NCBI GenBank assembly: GCA_038030265.1
Contig: CM075942.1
Span: 39,956,751 to 40,020,750 of the forward strand
Direction of reading: 5' to 3'
DNA: 64,000 nucleotides
DNA from: Corythucha ciliata
Taxonomy: Eukaryota > Arthropoda > Insecta > Hemiptera > Tingidae
Shown here: piece after piece, positions 1-10,981 of the stretch
How the letters are laid out: each line of letters opens with the position of its first letter
How positions within the stretch are numbered: the stretch's first letter is position 1
Notes under the pieces: model-generated
The model's input: the letters and a program-made list of their open reading frames with translations, nothing else
What the model was told of the DNA's origin: nothing
Databases searched by the model: none
Position numbers and translations under genes: made by a program

Positions 1-162
1 GCTAACTGAAAAAGGGAGATGACAAAGTTCCCCTCAAAGAAATGCCCCCTCTTCACGCTTTTGTCTCGAGCGCGCTCTGAGCCTACTAAAAGCCCGTCCC
101 AACTTGACGAACCAATTCCTTTGATGTTGAGTGAAAAACCGACAGGAGATAGAGCCTAGTAC

Positions 163-245
163 GAGCGGCTCGCGAGCCGCTCAAAACGTGCTCGTCGTAA
201 CAAAAACACGCTTCGAGCCTGTTTAGAGCGGCTCGCGAGCCGCTC
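163..245. repeat. Pair of perfect 20-bp palindromes
   Basis: A perfectly self-complementary 20-mer (GAGCGGCTCG followed by its complement) occurs at 163-182 and again at 226-245. The 43 bp between them contain related GCTCG words. The surrounding 1-360 bp is otherwise AT-rich. No gene is recognised in 1-941. The short open frames there overlap on both strands and show no family features. Confidence 0.8.
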
Positions 246-941
246 GGCTCAGGCTCGGCTCGCAAGTGTATACGCAGCTTTAGACTCATGCGTAGTTGAA
301 AGTTGAAATGGCGTGTTGAATTGAAGAGGAAGGCGAATAGCTTAATGGATTTATTAAACAAAATAAATTCGCTAACACCGCCTTTTGCAACTTTTAGGTA
401 TTTTCATTGCTCTTTATACTGAACTATAAGAAATGCTGATCCACTGAAATATAGAAATGTTGATGACTGAAAAAGTCAGAACCGGTCTGGCAATAAGGCA
501 AAATAATTTTAAATTGCGACGAAGGAATTTTCGTTCCACCTTGTGTACTAATGGGGAACTTGCATGCATCTCAGATTGGGGAGAAAAGTATACCTGTGAT
601 TTGAAACGTGCTAACAAGGATACCAACGGAAGTTTCAACCCGATTGGTGCGTCTTGTGATTTTAGAAAAAGTTCAGGAGGATGGTGCGAGGGGAAATGAC
701 GTAGTTGGTTACTTATGAAAGGGAACTCTAAAATTATTTGTTCACAAATAAAAAGAAAAATGTTCCTCCATAAAATTGTCCCCCTTGCCTGTAACATCCA
801 TCTCATTGAATAACTTGTGACGTAATCAAACCCACACTCAACATTTTTAAAAATTCGTTTTAAAATAATCGTTGATTGTTTTCAACATTTAATGAGTGCA
901 ATCATAGCCTTGTACAATATGCAAGTTATTATTATTATTAG

Positions 942-2869
942 TTTTCAAGCCATACAACTTGATGATTAATATTTTATTTTTGGGGTATGTGCAAGTCCCC
1001 CAATATACTTTTGTCCACACCACAAGTGTTATTGTCGCATGACCGTAGTTAGAGGTTTGTGAATGGGTAAGACGGAGTGGGGCACACATAGGCGCATATA
1101 CCGAAGCCATCCCACACTCACAGGCTCACACCCACTATAGTACATCTTATTGTACTTGTGAAATAAATTTCGCTTCTCGGATTAGTGGCACTCACAGATC
1201 CGAATACCGCTGGTCTTGTTCACGCTAAATCCCAATTTCGCTGTGTTATACATATATCAATCAAAAATGCAATTTCTCTGGTTCTGGTCCTTCAAGAAAG
1301 CAATTCCGCGGGTTGGCCTCTTTGGAAGTCCAAATGTGATGAATTTGACACCTACTGAACTCAATTTCGTGGATTATGATAACAGTTGGTATAGAAATAG
1401 TATGTAAAACGATGTCAGTCTCAGATCTAAGTATGTATGAATGTTTGTCGCCCGCGGTATTTGGCAATTTCTCTCGCAGAAAATAATGGGCGTGGGGGGG
1501 GGGAAGTAATGTCGTTCGAGTTTCTAATGTGGTTCATAGGATATAATACAGTACTGTAATCATTAATCATAGGGCTGATTGGAATCATATAGGAAAAGGA
1601 AAAATTAAAATTAACTTTCTGTTCATGAAATGTTGCGCTGTACCTGATTATACGGATAGGCATTCCTCTTATTTAACTTTAAGAAAATTATTCATAATTG
1701 TAATTAATTAAACAATTAATTAATTGATCAACAATTAATTTCGTATTTTCGAATTTACCTGAAATTCAGAGAATGTCTGGTGGTTGAAAATAATCAAGCA
1801 AGGCAATTTCATTCGCGGGGTGAACCCCCTGTAATAGAAAAGTGAAACACGTGTGAGACGAGATGCGAATGAATTTCATAGCCATATGTGTTCATAATAG
1901 TTAATAATTAGTTTTTCAAGCCATACAACTTGATGATTAATATTTTATTTTTGGGGTATGTGCAAGTCCCCCAATATACTTTTGTCCACACCACAAGTGT
2001 TATTGTCGCATGACCGTAGTTAGAGGTTTGTGAATGGGTAAGACGGAGTGGGGCACACATAGGCGCATATACCGAAGCCATCCCACACTCACAGGCTCAC
2101 ACCCACTATAGTACATCTTATTGTACTTGTGAAATAAATTTCGCTTCTCGGATTAGTGGCACTCACAGATCCGAATACCGCTGGTCTTGTTCACGCTAAA
2201 TCCCAATTTCGCTGTGTTATACATATATCAATCAAAAATGCAATTTCTCTGGTTCTGGTCCTTCAAGAAAGCAATTCCGCGGGTTGGCCTCTTTGGAAGT
2301 CCAAATGTGATGAATTTGACACCTACTGAACTCAATTTCGTGGATTATGATAACAGTTGGTATAGAAATAGTATGTAAAACGACGTCAGTCTCAGATCTA
2401 AGTATGTATGAATGTTTGTCGCCCGCGGTATTTGGCAATTTCTCTCGCAGAAAATAATGGGCGTGGGGGGGGGGGAAGTAATGTCGTTCGAATTTCTAAT
2501 GTGGTTCATAGGATATAATACAGTACTGTAATCATTAATCATAGGGCTGATTGGAATCATATAGGAAAAGGAAAAATTAAAATTAACTTTCTGTTCATGA
2601 AATGTTGCGCTGTACCTGATTATACGGATAGGCATTCCTCTTATTTAACTTTAAGAAAATTATTCATAATTGTAATTAATTAAACAATTAATTAATTGAT
2701 CAACAATTAATTTCGTATTTTCGAATTTACCTGAAATTCAGAGAATGTCTGGTGGTTGAAAATAATCAAGCAAGGCAATTTCATTCGCGGGGTGAACCCC
2801 CTGTAATAGAAAAGTGAAACACGTGTGAGACGAGATGCGAATGAATTTCATAGCCATATGTGTTCATAA
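942..2869. repeat. Recent 971-bp tandem duplication
   Basis: The block 942-about 1898 is repeated at 1913-about 2869 with an offset of 971 bp. The copies differ at only a handful of places: GATGTC against GACGTC, GTTCGAG against GTTCGAA, and the length of a G-run near 1493 and 2466. A 63-codon open frame is identical in both copies (1216 and 2187), but such identity follows from recent duplication and does not show it is coding. The junction between copies is an AT-rich TTAATAATTA segment. The unit is not recognised as a known transposon. Confidence 0.93.
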
Positions 2870-5800
2870 ATTTTAACAGTCAAAAGTGCTGTGTTACTGC
2901 AAAAAAAATGTGCTGTGCTGTAACCATTTCAAGCATCGATTGACAATAACACCCGATTTTCGTAATAATTTTTACAGTAAAATTTGTAGAAACTGAGAGT
3001 TGGTCAATTATAGCGACAAGTTTAGACACTTCAAAGCAGTGCAATTAAAAGGAACCAAGCGAAGTTCCCTCGCAAGGTGAATAATTAATAGTCTCCTGGG
3101 TTTTGCCACCGACATGGCAACAACTTGAGTTTTGCGTGTAAGGATGTGAGTTTTTTTATGCTTGGCTGAAGATTCATACTGTCCATTTTCATTGTTCAGC
3201 CCTCCTCTTCTTGTTACTCGTAGTTGAACGTAGGCATGGATTTAGATCAATTTTTCAGAATTTTTCGAAAGGACATAGCTCGTGGTGAATATTATGACGA
3301 CTTCCTTGCTTCTATTTTATTCGCAACTATGTTCCGTATTTAGAACGGAGCGTAATAAATACTTTACGTGTCCCCCTCCTTTATCCAGGGAGTTCAAGTT
3401 CGAAAAAATGTCGTCGATCCCGTTTCACTTATATGTCAAATCAATTAAACAACACACTTGTACATTGTACAACAGGGTTTTCAATTCGCTCAGTGAAAAT
3501 CGCTCTACAGTAATCAATTGAAGAGGGAGAAATTCCGTATGTAGAATGACGATCACAAATTATTTTTCTAATAAAGAAACGTAAATACCTGTGCTTGGAA
3601 GAATTTGGGCTTGCGCAAATCGGGTTCACCCGTTTTTTTGCCGGACTATTCTCGAACTCCCCTGTGAATGCAGCTTCTTACAAAAAGCTTCTTGGAAACA
3701 TAAAGGTATTAACTGGACACTTTTTTGTGACCACGAAACCCCAAAAATAGGATACAAATACATTTCAGAACTTTTTTTTGAGAACCTCAAAACTCTCATA
3801 CGTTTGACACCTTTGATCCTGAAAATGAGAGGTTTTTAAAAGCGGGCCACGCCTCCAGCGTAGGGTGAATGCGGCCTGCTGAAGATCTCGAGCTTCCGTT
3901 TACCCTCAAAAAGGAGTTTTATGGTTGCAAAGAAATGTGACATTTTAGAAGCCTTGAAATCAACTTCAAATCTGAGAATTTCGTAATGTTTTAAACAAAA
4001 TTGGTTTTTTTGTGGCGTTCTTTACCACGCCTGTAGCCGTGGAATTCATCAACCCTTCCACTACCACCTCACCAGTTATCACCAGTTATCAGGCCCAGAA
4101 ACTAGGATCTAGTTCATATAGGACGGGACACAACTGTTGTACAATATAATTATACTGTTGGACAAGTGAAACTTCTTCCTCACCCGTTAATCCTATATAT
4201 GGTGTCAAGGAGAACCGGGAATTCATGCAATGGCTTAAGTTTTCATTTCTTCGTCTGTCAACAAAAGTTTATTTTTTATGTTGGTATAAATGTATGTGTG
4301 TTTAAGCATTATTTAAAAGGAAAAAGGTATACAAAAAGATTGGCTGTATAAAGGTTGGCTCTTGAATGGAGTTTGAAAAGACCCCCCCCCCCCACTCTTT
4401 CGAACCAGGGGTGCGCGATTCTATACGGAAAAAAAGTTCATGATTTAAGTCCCCGACCCCTCTTTGACGGTGCTACGGAAGGGGTAGGGAATCAACTTTG
4501 TCAGGTGCCGATCCAGGACTTCCTCAAGGGATGGGCTTGAGAACACAGGGGGCGAGGCGTGGAGGGTTGTTGGTGCGACACTGGAGTTATATTAACAACC
4601 ATTTCCGGGCTTATTGTTATACTAATCGGGTAATGCTAGGGGTAAATTGACCATTTTGGGGGTAAAGATCGTAAATTGTATCCGTACTAAATCATGAGTT
4701 TTTGGCTAAATAATCTTTTTTTGCGGTTCGTGTATTTTTTGGAGGATTTTTGGGAGAAGCGACGCTACTTTAGGGGGAATTAGGGAGAGGAATTTGACTA
4801 AAAAGAACTGATTGATTTGAACACAAACTAATTACTTGCTGGAGGTCGCGCCGTGATACCGAACTGTGAACACGTGTCTTTGCACTGCTCTGTTATTTTT
4901 CAAAATTATGTGGTATCCTGGACACTTATTCGCGTAAATTTAGTCTTATTGTGTTCCCCGGCCCTCGCAATTCAATTCGTGAGTTGAAAATACTTTTCTC
5001 ACTTTCGTTATTTTTTGTCGTCGTCACTGGCGGACCTACATCTATCGGGGCCCAGGGCAGATATCTCCAAGAGGCCCCAAAGTCTCCGAATAAACAAGAA
5101 ATATATAATTTTTCCTTAGCCTTTTCCTTATTTTAGCCACGACTTACCGCTATTTCAACTTTTCTATCCGCTAAATTAGCACTTATGACCAGTTTACGAC
5201 GCGGAACTAACATGATGTTGAACTCTGCCGCAAAAGTATTTTTTTTGTGACCTTTTATGCTTAATTAGACATAATGTATGAAATTTCGGCACTAAAAGTG
5301 CTAAATTTATTTGTTATTTAATTATTAAAAAGGCCAATTTTTTATGCGAGTTTAAACGTTTGTGATTGGTTGGTGACTCGTGTCGTCACTGGGCACTATC
5401 CGCTCATGTTTCTCGGGGGAGGACCGCATAAAACTGAAATAATTACTGATTTAATGATTTAAGTCAATTATATAATATTAACCAGGACATCGCTGATGTT
5501 GTTTTAAGTCAGAATTGTTACGTGTTATTACCCAAATATGCTAGAAACAAACAATTTTCCTGAAATTCCGGACTGGATCACTGACTCATGACGTAATCAG
5601 TTTTGTTGTTGTGTTTACAACCTTATCATTCATCACTCGTAAAATTAAGTAAAATCTCCAGTCGTCTCTCATCCCTCAAATCGTTCGCCAGTAAAGTTTT
5701 TAATTGTTTTAACGCGTTGAACCTACGTACAAACGTTGAACCTATCTGTCAGTCTGTCTCACTCAACACCTTGAGTTGGCCATCACCACGGTGTAACAAC

Positions 5801-5990
5801 TTCAGGGCGGGGATATGACGAATTAGGCAGATGAACGTCCCGCGCAAACTGAAGTCGTTTCAAACAGGGGGAATTTTTTTGGACATTCGAAAAATCATTA
5901 AAAATAAAATAAACGTTTTTTCGGAAAATTAACTTCACGTAGTCTCTTAGGATAGCAAGTGCTATCATTGGTGTGAATTTCAAAAATTAT
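2870..5990. other. Intergenic, no gene seen
   Basis: I see no convincing gene. The stretch contains a C homopolymer near 4381-4393 and two one-sided hAT-like transposon ends: CCGATCCAGGA near 4507, and CACTGGCGGACC near 5026. The partner ends were not located. Open frames here are short and without family features. Confidence 0.5.
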
Positions 5991-6330
5991 GTTAGTTCCT
6001 CATTATCAATTTTAGCCATGAATGAGTGCTTTTTGTCAACTGTACCCGCAAATCAGCGCTTATTTTCTCAATTTTGGCCGCGTTTATTTTTCTTCTCAAT
6101 TTCAGACGCGAATTAGCAGTCCCCCCCCCTTAACCATGAATTTACTCATTTTCTCAACTTTAGCAGCAAAGTAGCGTTTTCATCCAGAGAGCGAATGTTC
6201 CTTAATTTTCCACGAGTTTTGGCGCTCTCCTCAATTTTAGCAGCAAATTATCAATTTTTTTAAGCAGGGGATTATCACTTTTCTCAGTTTTAGCTGAAAA
6301 TTAGCGTTTTTCTCAAGTGTTTTTCTCTAT
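5990..6330. repeat. Decayed ~30-40 bp tandem repeat tract (AATTAGCG type)
   Basis: Loose tandem copies of a unit resembling TTTAGCCGCGAATTAGCG, each preceded by a run like TTTTCTCAA, recur every 30-45 bp with heavy divergence. The same unit recurs at 8810-9330 and 39110-39200. It behaves like an old minisatellite that has drifted. Nothing indicates transcription or coding. Confidence 0.7.
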
Positions 6331-7090
6331 TGGGGACACAAATCGGAGTGGCTGACATCTAGTGTTATCAGTGAAAAGCTTTAGGAAGCATATAAGACAT
6401 GATAAATCATTCAGAATGTCGTGATTGTTTAGCTTAAAAGGGCATTCTGTGCGCGATAATATGGTAAGATGATTTTTTATTTTTTTAAATTAATGTAAGT
6501 ATTACTCACCGAATAAGCGTATGACCGTTCATAATTGTTAAAACCTATTATTTCTTAATCTTGTTAACTACTCCAACAGCCATTTCTTAGTCCTTCCAGA
6601 ATAAGGTCGATTTACCGAGTATTACTCGTTTCCATACTCTATTATCCACTGCACGAAATGATTTATTTCAGATGGGCTCGGATATTGTTAATCTGCTTGT
6701 GATTATCCGCTGCATTGGCGATTTCCAGCGACCATTGATTGAGAGATCTGTTGTTCTCAAAGCGAAACATGTTGAGTGTGACGTTGTTGGTGAAGATGAC
6801 AATTCCCTTGAATTTTTCGCCCAATGCCTTCCAACGTTTATCTGGGAAAGCCAACCTCATTTTCCAATACAAAAAATTCATTGTGATAGTGACAAGTGAC
6901 AGGCGCAATTAAAAAATGCACGTATACCTAGGCACGTCAGGAAGTTTTTCTTTCAACTTTATTGTACATAGGTACATTACAGTTGTGCGAGCCAGTTTTA
7001 GGAACATGGAGCACGTAAGACAAGAAAGTGCATGATGCCAACTTCATGGATTATTTCGCCCTTTTGAAAGAAAAATTTCCAGGGGGTTAG
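6331..7090. other. Intergenic with unassigned open frame
   Basis: Contains a 75-codon plus-strand frame (6672-6899) starting just after an acceptor-like TTTCAG, with an overlapping 81-codon minus frame. The plus frame has no motif I recognise and no second exon could be joined to it. It may be a transposon-derived exon or chance. Confidence 0.3.
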
Positions 7091-7650
7091 CTCATTTGTA
7101 AAGAGCAATTTATCGGATATCGCTCCTTCAAAAAAAATAAACGGATTTTACCATTGCAAAGTCAACATGTTGCGGACTATTTGGCTCTTACACAACCAAA
7201 TTTCACGGTTTTTACTCACTCAAAAGGCCAATTACGAAAAATTGGCTCCCTAAAAAGCCAATTTTGCGGGACTGGCTCAAGAAATAATCCAATCTAATTG
7301 GTTTGGGCTGTGACAGTCAAAAATGAAATTCTTGGATTTGGGCTGTTTCACAGTTGAAATCTCGAGGATTTGACACTTACTGAATATAATTTCAACCAAG
7401 GTTTAGGCTAATTGGAGGACTAATATAATTTCGCTCCCTAGAAAAAAAACAATCTTTCGGATTGGCTTTGCCAAAACCCAAATTTCACGAATCATGCTCG
7501 TCAGGAATCACTATCTTGCGCGGTTGGCTCCCTAAAAGAGGAGGCCGTCTTATGGATTTCACACGTTTAAATTCAAATTTGTAGGGGTGTTGGCTAATTT
7601 TAAAAATCTATTACGCCGATCCGGCTATCTTAAAATACTTGAACGTTTTT
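7090..7650. repeat. Decayed tandem repeat tract (AAATTGGCT type)
   Basis: Divergent repeats of a unit like AAATTTCACGGATTGGCTC, period about 33-40 bp, separated by T-rich spacers. Related tracts lie at 30260-30640 and 61270-61960. The clean minisatellite at 61341-61520 looks like a young expansion of the same unit type. Confidence 0.6.
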
Positions 7651-7782
7651 AAAAGACTGACCGCGGGACTTGACCGCTCTCTCATGGATACATAAAAAAA
7701 TCTCAAATTTTGTTTCAAGTGTTACTTCCAAACAGAGTTATTGTTTTTCTGTCCAAGGTTTGCCCCAAAGGTCTGCCAGGAC

Positions 7783-8043
7783 CAGGGGGGTGATTCTGTA
7801 ACTTGTAAAATTTACGTGTCGTAACTGGAAAGGAGGGGGAGAGGATGTACCACGTTGCCTTGGTTTTTCCACTCAATTGTTTAGAATTTGTTATTTTTTC
7901 TTCGAGACCACACATTCTCGCATGAAAATTCCGCAGTTTCATTCACTACGTATCGTAAAAACCATGACAACGAGGTACCTTCCCTCGCCCTTCTTCCATT
8001 TTACGACACGTAAATTTTGCAAGTTACAGAATCACCCCCCTGG
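7783..8043. mobile_element. Foldback MITE with about 45-bp arms
   Basis: The sequence starting ACCAGGGGGGTGATTCTGTA at 7783 reappears as its reverse complement ending at 8043. The arms match over about 45 bp, including ACGTGTCGTAA. The internal part has no coding motif. Flanks give CAG on the left and CTG on the right, so no exact target duplication can be claimed. Confidence 0.8.
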
Positions 8044-8809
8044 AACCCCCCGGGAAGAGAGGAAGTGGAAGACATTTTCAAATGCACCTGAACTCATCGA
8101 ATTCCTTGTTGAAGGAGCTGGAGAATTATTTTTTCTTTCTCCTGTACAGGTGTATGTACCCAGAAGAAAATGAACTTTTATGAGGACGTCGTATTAACTG
8201 AAGCGATGCGGTAGGGATTGCGCTAAAAACTAGTCAACACTTATCAGGCCTCAACCACAGAATGATTCCCAAGTCGCCGACTTCGAATTTCAGCGAGCAA
8301 AGCATATAATTTGTATACCTACGCCCGTGGAAGCAGAAACTGTCTCCTTTTCTAGCGAAGGCTTCTTAGAATAAATACTCTTCTGAAGATAGGGAAACGC
8401 GTTTCTGGTTATTGCAAAGACACATTGATTTACTTCTAATTAAGCAAGTTGGAAATGTTCGGAGGAAACCCGCACGAATTTTGACACTTCTTTCCCGATT
8501 TTCAATTTTATTTTCCCTGGTTTTGCCATAATTTTTTCAGGGGGTATACAATGGAAAGAAACATTGGGAGTCCGCTCGTTATTTGGACATTGAGAGACAC
8601 AACACACGAAGTGGGTTTTTGGGGGCTCCCTCTAAGCGCGAATAATTGTGGTCCACTTTCTCGCCCGCCAGCAGTCGTTTAATCTATGAATTAATTACAT
8701 AAATTGAGAACTGAGCTAAATTACCATGCCAAACTATTGCCTTATCAACTGTTTATATGCCTTTCAGACGACATTTTGAAACGATCGTACCGCTCTCTAC
8801 AGTTCGTTT

Positions 8810-9330
8810 GAGTTACCAATATTAGCCGCGAACTAGAAGGCTTTCCATAGATTAGGATTTTTATTGGTTCACCATACACTATGCATAAGCGATTTTTCTC
8901 AGTTTTACCCGCGCATTAGCGGTTTTCCCACCCATTGCCATAAATTCGCGATTTTTCTCAATTTCTGCCTCAAAAGTTGCATTTAAAAGCGCGAATGGCG
9001 AATTTGTTATTTTTTGACGCAAATTAGATTGCTTCTCAGTTCTAGCCGCGAATTAGCACTTTTTCTCAATTCAGGCTCAAATTAACTTTTAAAATCTCTT
9101 AATTTTGGGCAGACTAATTCTGTAGTAAGATGGCAAAAGATGATAAGTCTTATGATATGACTTATCACCTTTTGCCATCTTACCACAGAATTATTCATTT
9201 TCTAAATATAACCCGCAAGTTAGCGGGTTTTTCACTTTTTAGCACGCGGATTAGCCATTTTATATTACTTTTAGGTACAGATTATTGCTTCTTCTCAATT
9301 CTAGCACGTGAATCAGCGTTGTTTTTACTT
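8810..9330. repeat. Decayed tandem repeat tract (AATTAGCG type), second copy
   Basis: Same unit type as at 5990-6330, with recurrent TTTTTCTCAATTTTAGCC and GCGAATTAGC words at 30-45 bp spacing. A short perfect-looking hairpin interrupts it at 9115-9193. Confidence 0.65.
9115..9193. repeat. Compact 35-bp-arm hairpin
   Basis: Arms 9115-9149 and 9159-9193 are reverse complements with about two mismatches, around a 9-nt loop. The size resembles a microRNA precursor or a very small MITE. No expression evidence is available, and both arms end in AATT-type sequence, which also suits a MITE. Confidence 0.75.
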
Positions 9331-9619
9331 ATATTAGTGTGCCCCGGGTGGCGGCCGCCCCCCTCTCCACTACCTTGTTACGCTGACGTATCTCTCGTCA
9401 ATACACATTGATCATAGGCACTCCGACTTTGTCTCTGTATTTTGGTTCTACACAGCCTTCGTGTGTTGCGGGCTGACTATCGACGCGTGGAAGGCGCTTT
9501 TGTAAAAGGCAATGGACTCGCGTTATCAGAAGGGTGCTGGTCAGAGCTGGACACCGCTAATTTGGACAAACTCCTAGCTAAGCTGGATAAGCTAGAAACG
9601 CTTGAGGTTAAAAGGGATG

Positions 9620-9842
9620 ACCAACGATATTATAAAAGAACTGGATTGCTCATCACTGCTGATAGAGAATAGCCATTAGTTAAGTTCCCAAGTGGATGAG
9701 AGGAGTGGAGTTTCAAAATAAGTACCGTGTTGCCATAACTAAACAAGGAGAGGGGCAGGGTGATTGTTTACCAGGGGACGACCTGCCCTCTCCGCGCCCC
9801 TCCAATCCGCTGTGAACAATCCAGGTTTATATATCGTTGGTA
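9620..9842. mobile_element. MITE, CCAACGATAT family, copy 1
   Basis: Terminal inverted repeats begin ACCAACGATATTATAAAAG at 9620 and end as TATATATCGTTGGT at 9842, and include CTGGATTGCTCA / TGAACAATCCAG. A second copy lies at 29449-29825 and is interrupted by another MITE. This copy is therefore the empty reference that lets the target duplication of that insertion be read. Confidence 0.85.
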
Positions 9843-10981
9843 AAACTAAGCTGCGCATTCGAGTTCATCTTGCAACCATTCTGATCCAATTTGGGTGCTT
9901 CGGCGAGTTCTTTCCCGACAGCCGTAATTAAATCGAAACTGAACTAAATCACGCCGGTGAAACCAAAATACCTTCAGCGTTAAAAAAAAACAACAAACAA
10001 AAGTAACGGGTCTCACGGCCAAAACTTCAACCTAAACCGCTAGGCTACATCGGAAAACAAAATACACTGAAGGCCTAAATATTTGAATTTACAATCCCAG
10101 TAGATTCGTAGTCAGGACCCCTCCACGTAGCGAGTTGCCTGGCGATCCCAGCACAAAATTTCTAGATTGACTTTTCCAGAGATTTTATAACTTGACGTAC
10201 GTGAAGAGCTTGCATAAGCGATTTCCTACGGGTAGCATAAAGGGATTTACTCAATGAAACTTTTTCAGGAAGTACACTTTATTTTATTGTGTCTCGTTAT
10301 TTCTCTTACGATCTTTTTTCCATCTTCAACATTTCTCCCGTTAAAAAAAGGAAAAATACGTTTCAAAAACAAATTTTTCAATATATTGCACGATACTCTT
10401 TTCTTTTTCGTTTTTGATAATGAAGGGGATCACTACAATTTGCTTCTATTAAATATAACTTCGTAAATATTTTCATTCTTTAAAATTTTAATCCCCAATT
10501 TGATTTCAGTCTTCTCAGCTTCCTCATTAAGGCGGTAATTAAAGTGATGTTTTGTTTCCCCTTTAAGCAGCAGAAATAGGCCTATGTGTTTTTTATGGTG
10601 GTGGGGAAAAGGAGTTGTTAAAAATTAAAGCTTTTGTCCCCGATGCCTACAATTGGTGATCGTGAAGAGAATTTTTTAAATTAATAAAAATCACTGGAAA
10701 CCCTAATATTCCAACTGGTTACATAAAATTATGTACACAATATTTTATATAAAAATGTTCCCTTTCAAAGAAAACTAAGGCTTAAAAAAAAAGAAGATAC
10801 AAAATAGGAAAAAATCTAGCAAAAAAGCTAAGTTATTTACAAGGAAATGAGATTTGAAAAAAATCCAAGCGATTTTGGTCCAAGTTTACAACATGAGGTT
10901 TCGGCTCGTGTTTTTTTTTTTTTTTTCTGACTAAAAACGATAAGGGTTGGTGCCTATGTACAAGGATGAGGGAAAGTTGTC
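9843..10981. other. 3' flank of CECR2-like gene
   Basis: AT-rich sequence downstream (on the minus strand) of the CECR2 stop. A minus-strand AATAAA lies at 10278-10283, about 700 bp past the stop, and could end the transcript. A T-run occurs at about 10911-10926. No other gene is seen. Confidence 0.4.

Noticed and set aside
1216..2378. Identical 63-codon frames in both tandem copies
   Set aside because: Identity is explained by the recent duplication. No motif, and overlapping antisense frames are equally open.
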